Assembly (NCBI GenBank): GCA_021151525.1
Contig: JAGKXD010000045.1
Span: 1-32,104 of the forward strand
Origin: Cellvibrionaceae bacterium
GTDB lineage: Bacteria; Pseudomonadota; Gammaproteobacteria; Pseudomonadales; Cellvibrionaceae
DNA length: 32,104 nucleotides
Direction: 5' to 3'
The notes under the pieces were generated by a model that saw only the letters and a program-made list of their open reading frames with translations, was not told the origin of the DNA and did no database searches. Below are positions 1-7,257 of the stretch, in pieces (within the stretch, counting starts at the first letter, position 1; the number at the start of each line of letters is the position of its first letter). The position numbers were made by a program, and so were the translations under genes.

Positions 1-26
1 GGAATGTATTTTCACTATAAAAATAT

Positions 27-1106
27 TTACATCTCTGCTGAAGGCCAGCCATCGGGCGACCATTTAAGTTCAGAAATTCGTAAGGTTTGCTCTGCGTTGT
101 TGTCGCGATCGTAGGCGTGATAAATCAATAGATCGCGGCCATTTTCTTGCCCAAGATTTTCCTGATAAATTCCACAGTGCCCCGGCGCAATAAAGCGATG
201 ACTTAAATAGGGGCGCTCTGCAATTACCGTTGTTGCGTAACCATCCATCATTGAACGACCTTCGCGATCTACATAAGGGCCGGTGATTTTTTTAGAGCGA
301 CCTACGGCAACGTAGTAGTCACTAAAATTCATGCGACAGCAGTGATCGTAGGATGCAAACAAATAATAAAAACCATTGCGTTTGATAATGAAGGCCGCTT
401 CGATGGCATTATCGCCACCATCGGGCGCTGGGCGCGCAGCAATTGAATAAATTGTTTTGTCACCGGGCTTTGGCTTTCCAGTTTTTTTGTCGAGCGGAAT
501 TAATTTCAAGCCCGTCCAATAACTGCCAAACGCTAGCCAATGATTACCTTCATAGTCGATTACGAAATTTTGATCAATTGCATTGAAGCCATCACCGGGG
601 CGAGTTTCAAAAACCAAGCCGTGATCAGTCCAACCATAATCGGGAGAAGATTTATCGAGTGTTTTCGATGTGAATAAACCAATTGCGGAACGCATTGAAC
701 CGCCGGTTGAAACCGAAAAATATAAACGGTATACACCGTCCACATAAGAAATATCGGGAGCCCAGCAACTTTCGCCATTGGGCACAGCTGCTTTTGCCCA
801 TGCTGGTAAGGCCGTTAAAACGGGGCCATTGTCCACCCAATTAATTAAGTCTTTTGATGTGCGCCAACTCATTAATTTGGTGCGATCCCATCCGCCTGAT
901 GAAAATACGTGATAGGTATCGCCCTCTTTAATCATCACAGGGTCATGTAGTTTTTGTAAAAATCCTTTCATCTGTTTGTTAAAAGGCGATACTAAATTGT
1001 TCGTTGCCGATTGCGCCATAGCACCCAGACTAGCTGCCATTAATGGAGCGCCTAATACAAAGTTGCGGCGACTCATTAACCCAGAAATATGTACCTTCTC
1101 GCTCAT
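27..1106 (-). CDS. GH43 family arabinanase (endo-1,5-alpha-L-arabinosidase-like), Tat-exported
   Basis: Five-bladed beta-propeller glycosidase predicted to cleave alpha-1,5-linked arabinan outside the cytoplasm. The 359-residue product opens with a twin-arginine signal (SRRNF at residues 12-16, then a hydrophobic stretch ending near AMAQSA). It then shows GH43 landmarks: the catalytic-base Asp in HDPVMI (D55), the SCWAPDISYVDG block, the AIDQNFVIDYEGN block, the catalytic Glu region NAIEAAFI, and the GHCGIYQE...YHAYD segment typical of arabinanases. The start at 1106 is chosen because a GAGG box lies eight bases upstream; an in-frame ATG at 1145 lies inside a terminator hairpin, and one at 1076 is also possible. 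It is the last gene of the minus-strand cluster, behind the TonB receptor and separated from it by a terminator. The family is clear; the exact substrate (linear arabinan or arabino-oligosaccharides) is inferred. Confidence 0.88.
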   Translation of the reverse strand: MSEKVHISGLMSRRNFVLGAPLMAASLGAMAQSATNNLVSPFNKQMKGFLQKLHDPVMIKEGDTYHVFSSGGWDRTKLMSWRTSKDLINWVDNGPVLTALPAWAKAAVPNGESCWAPDISYVDGVYRLYFSVSTGGSMRSAIGLFTSKTLDKSSPDYGWTDHGLVFETRPGDGFNAIDQNFVIDYEGNHWLAFGSYWTGLKLIPLDKKTGKPKPGDKTIYSIAARPAPDGGDNAIEAAFIIKRNGFYYLFASYDHCCRMNFSDYYVAVGRSKKITGPYVDREGRSMMDGYATTVIAERPYLSHRFIAPGHCGIYQENLGQENGRDLLIYHAYDRDNNAEQTLRISELKWSPDGWPSAEM

Positions 1107-1120
1107 ATTTTTTACCTCAT

Positions 1121-1162
1121 AAAAAAAGGGGGCGCGGCAAGGCATGAACTCAACCGCGCCCC
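1121..1162 (-). terminator. Intrinsic terminator or attenuator between TonB receptor and GH43 gene
   Basis: On the minus strand a nine-base GC-only stem (GGGGCGCGG at 1154-1162 read in reverse, pairing with 1129-1137) with a 16-nt loop is followed at once by seven T residues. The T-run ends 14 bases before the GH43 start codon, and the GH43 ribosome binding site lies in that gap. No promoter fits after it, so GH43 expression must come from read-through. Confidence 0.85.
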
Positions 1163-1248
1163 TAAGGGAAGGGGAATTACTTATGTAGGGAAAAACATGA
1201 TTGTTAAATCGCTTTAGCAGTCATGCAATCCCTAATAGGTTTTCTAAC

Positions 1249-3951
1249 TTAGAACTTGGCGCGAATGCTCGCTCCGTAGAAGGTGTCGTCGATACGAATA
1301 TCGTGCGGGAATGCTGGAGTATCGAAATAGCTGTAGTACTTACCGCCATTTACGTTTACGCCATCTAAGCTAACAGTGATATCCGGTGTGATTGCGTAGC
1401 CGATTGAGAAATCCAAACGGCCATTAGGCTTAACTTTGTTGAACTTGGCGTTGTCGCCAGCCGTTAACAAGCCGCCACCGAAGTAACCATCACTGAAACC
1501 TGAACGCCAGTTATAAATTACGCGAGCAGAAATTCCGTATTTTTCGTACAACAAACCGAAGTTATAGCTGTCTTTAGAAACACCTAATAATGGCTCGCCT
1601 TCTAATGCATCACCTTTAGTATCAATTGACGAATCAGCCAAGGTGTAGTTAGCCGTTACGCCCAAACCATTGAAACCTTCTGGCAAGAAATCCAAGAACC
1701 ATTGCGAGCTCAATTCCAAACCTTTCAAGCTTGAAGCGCCAAGGTTACGAGGGCGACTAACGTTGTATTCAATTCCGTTAATGGTTTCTACTTCAACACC
1801 ACCCGCAACGCGATCTTTAATAGTGCGGTGATAAACAGCAGCCGAAACATATGAAGATTCGTTAAAGTAGTATTCAACCGTCGCGTCAACTGCATCTGAT
1901 TTTTGTGGTTTCAAATCAGGGTTACCACCATTGCCTGATGGACGAATGTTGGCGTTGAGTGGAACGTCGTAAGTTAAACCCGGATTCAAATCACCGAAGA
2001 AGGGTTGGGCAATTGTTTTTGCGTAACTGAAACGCACTTGCAACTCATCGGTTAATTTGAAACGCGCTGATGCGTTCGGTAAGAAAGTATCGTCAGACGT
2101 ATCACGGGTTACAGGAGTAAGCACGCCATTTACACGACCAGTACCGGTCAAGCTGCGCTCGGTGCGTGAGTAACGACCACCAATCAAACCATCCATCATT
2201 ACGCCGTTAGCAAAATCAAAACCGTATTTACCTTGGAGGTAAAGTGAGGTGGTGTCTTCGCTAGCATCATAATTGCGTGATGGATCCCATGCTGGGTCAC
2301 CTAATGCAGCGCCGTATAACTTACGCAACGTATCGGTGTTATCACGCAAGAAATCTGGATCTGGCGTGTACCATCTTTGGCCGTTGTTAATGACTGGAAT
2401 TGAGTTTGGAGATTTAATTAAAAAGTCTGCTGGCAAGCCAACTGAATTCACTAAAGTTACGCGGTTACCACCTGGTGCTGCAGGGTTTGCATTGGTTGCA
2501 AGGAATTCTGCATCACGCGTGGTGTAACGGCCACCAAATTGCAATTCTTTGATCAAACCATCATCAAATTTATAAGTCGCATCTACACGTGCGGCAGTTG
2601 ATGTTGATTCAGATGAGTTGTAGTCTTGGAACAATCCATTCGCTAAACGGAAGTCATCTGGCGAACTCAGCGGATCACCTGGCATAACGGTTGAACCGTG
2701 GCCGCCATCATTAATTTTAATATCAACTGCACTTATTTGTTTGCCGATATCAACGATTGTGTTGCGGTTGCCGTTAGTAGATTTCACGTGTGACAAATCA
2801 AAATTCACACCTAAATTATCTTGGCTCCATTTGAAACCGCCACCGAATACGTATTGATCTGTCTCACCCGTTTTCGCTTGAGTAGAAGTCAAACCTGGAA
2901 CGTTGTTGAAGGTTGCTGATTGGCCCAAACGCAAATTTTGTGTTGTGCTTGAGTTTTTATCGTAGAAGCCTGCACCGTTAACAGTAGTGCTAAAGCTATC
3001 GCCAGCTGTCACTAAGTTAGTAATTTTTTCTGCCGCGAAAATGTCAGAGAAAATAAAATAAGTGCCGAATTTTGCGCGATAGCCTGCGTACAATGCATCT
3101 GCATAAACTTCTAAATTATCGCTTGGACGCCATTGGAAATAGGCGTTTGCCTGTGGACGCTGGTAATCACCTGTATCAGTCAAACCACCCACGCAAGTTG
3201 GCAAAACTGCACCAGCACCACCCGCTGGACCGTTAGTGCCAGAACGTGGATCACAGTTAAATGAAATTGGGCGATTGAAATGTTGGTCTGAGTAAGACAC
3301 ATCGAGCAACAAACCCATTTCACCGTGACTGGTGTCAAAACGATTAGACACGAGCACACCGCCGGTCACACCGATTTTATCGACTTGCTCACCGTTCATC
3401 GCGCGCAAGTTGGTGGCAACGGTCCATCCTTCTTTGAAGCCGAAAGGTTTTACGCGTTTGAGGTTGATAACACCTGCAATACCGCCTTCAACCAAATCTG
3501 CTGAGTTTGATTTGTAAACGTCTGCACCAGACAAAGCTTCTGCTGGTAAATCTTGGAATGCAAAACCACGACCCACACCGGTAAAAATTTCACGGCCATC
3601 GAGCGTGGTAGCAATGTCGCCAATACCGCGAATCAGCGGGCTGGCAATTTCGTTGTTCCAGTTGTTTACAACCTGAATACCGGGAACACGTTGCAGCGCT
3701 GCGGCTACTGTGTTGTCCGGGAATTTACCAATGTCGTCAGCCACAATTGAATCAACAACATTGTCAGAATTGCGCTTAATCTCTTGCGCTTTTTCAAGAC
3801 TGTTACGCATACCAATAACAATGACGTCTTCAGCCGAATCAAAATTGGCTTGAGCTGCTGTAGATGCCACGTCTTCTGCATAGGATGTTGCGGTCAAGCT
3901 GAGCAAGCTCAACAAAGTCGCTGTAGCAGGTACGAACCGTTTTGTGCCCAT
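1249..3951 (-). CDS. TonB-dependent outer-membrane receptor (Caulobacter-type)
   Basis: Outer-membrane beta-barrel that would import oligosaccharides released by the neighbouring glycosidases, using TonB/ExbBD energy. It is 900 residues long and starts with a Sec signal peptide (about residues 1-25, ending TSYA). A TonB-box-like DVIVIGMR follows near residue 42. The plug domain carries NSDNVVDSIVADDIGKFPD, the AAALQRVPGIQV motif and SPLIRGIGD. The rest is a 22-strand-type barrel that ends in the aromatic residue (RAKF) used for outer-membrane insertion. No N-terminal STN signalling domain is present, so it is probably not a FecA-type transducer. The start at 3951 has a strong AAGAGGAG site. 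It has its own candidate promoter and sits between the GH-A glycosidase and GH43 genes. The substrate is inferred from context (arabinan- or galactan-type side chains). Confidence 0.92.
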   Translation of the reverse strand: MGTKRFVPATATLLSLLSLTATSYAEDVASTAAQANFDSAEDVIVIGMRNSLEKAQEIKRNSDNVVDSIVADDIGKFPDNTVAAALQRVPGIQVVNNWNNEIASPLIRGIGDIATTLDGREIFTGVGRGFAFQDLPAEALSGADVYKSNSADLVEGGIAGVINLKRVKPFGFKEGWTVATNLRAMNGEQVDKIGVTGGVLVSNRFDTSHGEMGLLLDVSYSDQHFNRPISFNCDPRSGTNGPAGGAGAVLPTCVGGLTDTGDYQRPQANAYFQWRPSDNLEVYADALYAGYRAKFGTYFIFSDIFAAEKITNLVTAGDSFSTTVNGAGFYDKNSSTTQNLRLGQSATFNNVPGLTSTQAKTGETDQYVFGGGFKWSQDNLGVNFDLSHVKSTNGNRNTIVDIGKQISAVDIKINDGGHGSTVMPGDPLSSPDDFRLANGLFQDYNSSESTSTAARVDATYKFDDGLIKELQFGGRYTTRDAEFLATNANPAAPGGNRVTLVNSVGLPADFLIKSPNSIPVINNGQRWYTPDPDFLRDNTDTLRKLYGAALGDPAWDPSRNYDASEDTTSLYLQGKYGFDFANGVMMDGLIGGRYSRTERSLTGTGRVNGVLTPVTRDTSDDTFLPNASARFKLTDELQVRFSYAKTIAQPFFGDLNPGLTYDVPLNANIRPSGNGGNPDLKPQKSDAVDATVEYYFNESSYVSAAVYHRTIKDRVAGGVEVETINGIEYNVSRPRNLGASSLKGLELSSQWFLDFLPEGFNGLGVTANYTLADSSIDTKGDALEGEPLLGVSKDSYNFGLLYEKYGISARVIYNWRSGFSDGYFGGGLLTAGDNAKFNKVKPNGRLDFSIGYAITPDITVSLDGVNVNGGKYYSYFDTPAFPHDIRIDDTFYGASIRAKF

Positions 3952-3986
3952 GGTGTTACTCCTCTTTATTATGGATTTAGATCGTA

Positions 3987-4015
3987 TTTATAGTACAAAT
4001 AAAACAAGACAAAAA
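3987..4015 (-). promoter_or_regulatory. Candidate sigma-70 promoter of the TonB receptor gene
   Basis: Reading the minus strand, TTTTTG (4010-4015) and TATAAA (3987-3992) are separated by 17 bases. This would give a leader of roughly 30 nt ending at the receptor start at 3951. The -10 box is good and the -35 box is poor, so the call is tentative. Confidence 0.4.
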
Positions 4016-4028
4016 AATTCCAGCCGAC

Positions 4029-4045
4029 GCTAACCAAAGGTTTGC
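4029..4045. promoter_or_regulatory. Inverted repeat next to the receptor promoter, possible operator
   Basis: GCTAACC-AAA-GGTTTGC is a near-perfect inverted repeat (six of seven arm positions pair) just upstream of the candidate -35 box of the receptor gene. Its position suits an activator or repressor site. No known regulator motif is recognised. Confidence 0.3.
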
Positions 4046-4124
4046 AATAAGCTAGATACAGCTGGAAGATTCGGACAGAGGCTCATAATCATCACAACAA
4101 GAGCCCCTAGAATTTCTTTACCTT

Positions 4125-5273
4125 TTATTTTCCTTTAAAAGATTTTTCAGCGTCTTTGGCCATGGCTTTAATCATGTCCACTTCCGCTTGGCGATATGGC
4201 TTGCCATCGGCATGGAAAATGTCATGGAACCAAAGAATGGGCGGACGCATAACGTAGGGTTTCTCCCACGAATCCCACGGCATATCGGTTTGGGTTTTAC
4301 CTTTTACAAAGCCCCAGTTGATCATGCCGAGGTTGTACTTTTTAGCGATGGGTAAATCGCCATCGAAAGTGGAGCCATTACCGCGCGCCATATATTCGGT
4401 ACAAATAATTGGGCGACCATAGGGCACCAATTGTTTTACGCGAGTTTCAAAACCTTCTGGCCAGCCGTAATCGTGGAAGCTAATAACATCTGACTCAGAC
4501 AATTGAGTTTTCTCTACGGCGTTGAGTGGCCCTGCTGCAGTCCAATCATCACCATGCCATACACCACTGGTAAGCGGTTGAATTGGATCTTGCGCACGCG
4601 CCCATGCAAAAACTTGTGGCAACAATTTTGCGACTGCTGCAGTTTTTACTTTTTCATCTAATTGTTTGTAACCGCCACCACCAGTGTTGTCTGGTTCGTT
4701 CCAAACATCCCAACCGAGAATGCGATTATCTTTTGCAAAAGTTTTTACAACATCTTCTACGTAAGCTTTCAAACGTGGATGCTGGCTTTCATCAAGCAGC
4801 ACGGCATTCGCTGGCGATTGTACCCAACCAGAATTGTGCACACCGGGAATAGGCATGTGTTGTGGGCCGGCTTTTGGTGCTGGATCCCAGCATGAATCAA
4901 AAATTACCAAGAGCGGCTTTATCTTGTGCTTTGCAGCCAAATCTAAAAAAGTGCTAACGCGTTTTTTAAAACCTTCAGGATCTTGTGCATAAGCTAAATC
5001 GTGCAGGAATACGCGCATGGTATTCATACCAATACCTTCGGCGTAACCCAACTCTTTATCAATTTCAGCAGGATTAAAGCTATCGGCTTGCCACATTTCT
5101 AATTGATTAATGGAGCTTGCATTGGCGTAATTACTGCCCACCAACCAACGTTGTTTTGCATACCAGCCCTTGGCTTTTTCCGGGCTCCAACGCTGCGTAT
5201 CTGCAAAAGCGGTATTGACCGAAAAAGCTCCTGCAATAAGACTCGCGGTTATCATTGATGTTGTTATTTTCAC
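4125..5273 (-). CDS. Secreted clan GH-A glycoside hydrolase (cellulase/GH5-like TIM barrel)
   Basis: Predicted retaining glycosidase with a (beta/alpha)8 barrel, exported to the periplasm or beyond. The 382-residue form has a Sec signal peptide (VKITTSMITASLIAG... cut near NTAFA). The putative acid/base Glu is E193 in WDVWNEPDN and the nucleophile candidate is E293 in ICTEYMARG. They lie 100 residues apart, as is usual for clan GH-A. The start is GTG at 5273 with an AGAGG box eight bases upstream; the longer reading begins at a TTG that overlaps the end of galM and lacks such a site. It follows galM by 68 nt and is probably co-transcribed with it. Relatives are often labelled xylanase or cellulase, but I cannot assign a CAZy family or substrate from sequence alone; context suggests pectic or hemicellulosic side chains. 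Confidence 0.78.
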   Translation of the reverse strand: MKITTSMITASLIAGAFSVNTAFADTQRWSPEKAKGWYAKQRWLVGSNYANASSINQLEMWQADSFNPAEIDKELGYAEGIGMNTMRVFLHDLAYAQDPEGFKKRVSTFLDLAAKHKIKPLLVIFDSCWDPAPKAGPQHMPIPGVHNSGWVQSPANAVLLDESQHPRLKAYVEDVVKTFAKDNRILGWDVWNEPDNTGGGGYKQLDEKVKTAAVAKLLPQVFAWARAQDPIQPLTSGVWHGDDWTAAGPLNAVEKTQLSESDVISFHDYGWPEGFETRVKQLVPYGRPIICTEYMARGNGSTFDGDLPIAKKYNLGMINWGFVKGKTQTDMPWDSWEKPYVMRPPILWFHDIFHADGKPYRQAEVDMIKAMAKDAEKSFKGK

Positions 5274-5341
5274 TCTCTGCACCTCTTTCGTTTTTGTAAT
5301 GGATCTAACGTCTAACAAAAAATTATTTTTATTCGCACTAA

Positions 5342-6496
5342 TTATTGGCAATTAACTTGGCTACACAATTTATAAATAATGGTGTTGGAATAAACCTGCC
5401 CCGGATTCAAACGGGCTGACGCAAATGCAGATTGATTAGGAGCATCGGGAAATTTTTGCGGCTCGAGTACGAAAGCATCACCTTGACGATAAAAATTACC
5501 CGCCTTACCTGTAGTAGTGCCATCTAAAAAATTGCCAGAATAAAATTGTAAACCGGGTTGGTCAGAATAAAGTTTCATAGTGCGACCAGACACAGGATCG
5601 CTCACACTCGCAATTAAACGTGGCTTGGCGGTAGGCTCCATACTGATCACCCAGTTGTGATCGTAGCCGCGACCAAACGCAATTTGCTGATCTCCTGCTT
5701 CACGAACGTGCTTACCGATTGCCATGGGCTCGCGGAAATCAAAAATAGTACCCGCCACTTTGCGAGCTTCACCGGTCGGAATTGCACCTGCATCCGTTGG
5801 TAAATAAGCATCGCCAAGAATTTGCAATTGCTGTTCATTAATACTGCGATTAGAACCCTCGCCTGCCAAATTCCAGTAGGCGTGATTGGTGATGTTTACA
5901 ATTGTCGGCGCTTTGGTGGTGGCTTTATAAATAATGGAAAGCTGGTTTTGCTCATCAAGACTGTAAATTGCCGTCGCTTTCAAAGCACCTGGGTAGCCCA
6001 TGTCACCGTCGGGGCTGTTGTATTCCATTTCAACTTGCGCTTTATCGCCTTCAGAAACTTTTACAACTTTCCAATTCACCTTATCAAAACCTTGAGTACC
6101 ACCGTGCAAACTATTAGCACCATTGTTAATTGGCGCATTGTAAGTTTTGCCATCAATTGTGTACTGACCTTTGGCGATGCGGTTAGCGAAACGACCTACA
6201 GTAGAACCAATGTATTGCGGCTTGTTAATGTAGTCTTCAAGCGTGCTGTACCCCAAGGCTATGTCGGCTTTCACTCCTTTTGCATCTGGCAAGACAACCG
6301 ATTGAATGCCTGCACCATAGGTAATGATGGTGGCACTCACCCCTTGTTTGTTTTGAAGAGTGATGGCCTCTACTTTAGAACCATCCTTAAGGACGCCGAA
6401 AGGCGCACGGGACAGATTTGCTGCATCGGCTGAATGTGACATGGCCATAATTGACGCAACACTCAACAACGCTTTGAAGCTCGTTATCTTTCTCAT
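5342..6496 (-). CDS. galM: Exported aldose 1-epimerase (galactose mutarotase)
   Basis: Interconverts alpha and beta anomers of aldoses such as galactose, arabinose or glucose. After a signal peptide (MRKITSF... ending near SADA) the protein shows the family blocks: GVSATIITYGAGIQSVVLPD, VGRFANRIAKGQYTIDG, NNGANSLHGGTQGFDKVNW, NITNHAYWNLAGEG (catalytic His) and LEPQKFPDAPNQ near the C-terminus (catalytic Glu). The length of 384 residues is normal for periplasmic GalM. The start at 6496 has GGAAG eight bases upstream; an ATG 15 bases earlier overlaps that site and is less likely. It is the first gene of the minus-strand polysaccharide cluster, so anomer exchange probably occurs in the periplasm on sugars released by the neighbouring glycosidases. 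galT-galK lie about 25 kb away in this window, so it is not part of that operon. Confidence 0.92.
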   Translation of the reverse strand: MRKITSFKALLSVASIMAMSHSADAANLSRAPFGVLKDGSKVEAITLQNKQGVSATIITYGAGIQSVVLPDAKGVKADIALGYSTLEDYINKPQYIGSTVGRFANRIAKGQYTIDGKTYNAPINNGANSLHGGTQGFDKVNWKVVKVSEGDKAQVEMEYNSPDGDMGYPGALKATAIYSLDEQNQLSIIYKATTKAPTIVNITNHAYWNLAGEGSNRSINEQQLQILGDAYLPTDAGAIPTGEARKVAGTIFDFREPMAIGKHVREAGDQQIAFGRGYDHNWVISMEPTAKPRLIASVSDPVSGRTMKLYSDQPGLQFYSGNFLDGTTTGKAGNFYRQGDAFVLEPQKFPDAPNQSAFASARLNPGQVYSNTIIYKLCSQVNCQ

Positions 6497-6581
6497 ATTT
6501 TCTTCTTCCATTGCCTTCGAATCTTGGGTTTTTGGTGAGCGTCATTTTCACCCACACTTATAATCTGATTTATAGTATATA

Positions 6582-6614
6582 GATAATACTCAACATTCAA
6601 GTGTTATTGTTATC
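6582..6614. repeat. Imperfect inverted repeat upstream of galM
   Basis: GATAATACTCAACA (from 6582) and TGTTATTGTTATC (ending 6614) are imperfect inverted copies of each other in the AT-rich galM leader. It could be an operator or a weak RNA hairpin. No function is assigned. Confidence 0.3.
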
Positions 6615-6631
6615 ATTTCTTATAGATAAAA

Positions 6632-6659
6632 ATTATTCTGAAAACGATTTCATAAGCAA
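6632..6659 (-). promoter_or_regulatory. Candidate promoter of the galM-led cluster
   Basis: On the minus strand TTGCTT (6654-6659) and AATAAT (6632-6637) are separated by 16 bases. The -10 box matches five of six consensus positions. The spacer coincides exactly with the LacI-type palindrome at 6639-6652. The leader to galM would be about 130 nt. Confidence 0.4.
6639..6652. promoter_or_regulatory. LacI-family operator-like palindrome
   Basis: TGAAAACGATTTCA has perfect TGAAA/TTTCA arms around a central CG, the architecture of LacI/GalR-family operators. It lies in the spacer of the candidate galM promoter, where a bound repressor would exclude RNA polymerase. No lacI-type gene is in the window. 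Confidence 0.55.
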
Positions 6660-6782
6660 AAAATACAAAATATTATATGATTTATTGAGGCGTAAATCCG
6701 ATATTGAGGATCAGAAAAGGATCAGGCCAAGTATGAGCTTGATAACTCAATTTAGGAGGGTGATACGAGGGAGCGGATAAGA

Positions 6783-6806
6783 AGGAAAACGAGCCCTGCC
6801 GGGCTC
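6783..6806 (-). terminator. Intrinsic terminator after the halogenase remnant
   Basis: On the minus strand GAGCCC-GGCA-GGGCTC (6791-6806) forms a six-base perfect stem with a four-base loop, followed by GTTTTCCTTC. It closes the remnant transcript before the galM promoter. Confidence 0.7.
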
Positions 6807-6816
6807 ACAGCGTTCA

Positions 6817-7064
6817 TTAGATTTGCGTTAAGAACGCTTCATGCTGAGGAGCATAGGCCACAGCTTGTTGAATAACAGTCTTGATTGGATTCAACACTGT
6901 TTTGAGTTGCTCAGCATCCATGTCATCAAGGGTTCCGATTTCTTCTGATTCAATAAGCTGAATTTTGACTGATTTCCCTGCTAGGTACTGGGATAAAACT
7001 GCTGCCACCATCCAGCCTGCAGTACCGCCACCCGCAATAACAGTTTTTGAATTGGAACACTCAT
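6817..7064 (-). pseudogene. Remnant of a flavin-dependent tryptophan halogenase (internal deletion plus frameshift)
   Basis: The first codons from ATG at 7064 read MSVPIQK. A shift of one base at the five-base A-run (plus-strand T-run 7044-7048) is then needed to enter the next frame, TVIAGGGTAGWMVAAVLSQ. This contains the GGGTAGWM flavin-binding motif typical of tryptophan halogenases, followed by the expected strand IQLIESEEIGT. At about 6930/6931, where the family continues VGVGEAT, the reading jumps in frame to AEQLKTVLNPI...APQHEAFLTQI, which resembles the extreme C-terminus of these enzymes. About 80 codons remain of a gene normally near 500. An AGGCGG box precedes the ATG and a terminator follows. 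Intact homologues often lie in TonB-receptor carbohydrate loci (family knowledge), which fits this position. Non-functional as an enzyme. Confidence 0.8.
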
Positions 7065-7167
7065 AAAAGCCGCCTAATTTTATATTTAAAATTTATTTCA
7101 TATTAAAATATCTCACAATTTGGCGCAAAAATAGGCAATAACGCCAGCTTTACAGCGGCCTTGATTC

Positions 7168-7183
7168 TGGCATAAGTGTTGCT
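7168..7183 (+). promoter_or_regulatory. Sigma-54 (RpoN) promoter
   Basis: TGGCATAAGTGTTGCT matches every defined position of the -24/-12 consensus TGGCAYRNNNNTTGCW, with GG and GC ten bases apart. It lies 75 bases before the start codon of the NIT-like gene, in the same direction, giving a leader of about 60 nt. An NtrC-type enhancer-binding activator would be required. Confidence 0.75.
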
Positions 7184-7257
7184 CTATTCAATAACATCTA
7201 CAAAAGGTTCTCAGGTCCAGCCCGCTTTGGCGGATACGACCTCATTTAGGACAAAAA

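Noticed and set aside
5822..6433. 203-codon open frame on the plus strand opposite galM
   Set aside because: It lies entirely antisense to a clear GalM gene, has no recognisable motif and no ribosome site; it is a product of codon bias in the real gene.
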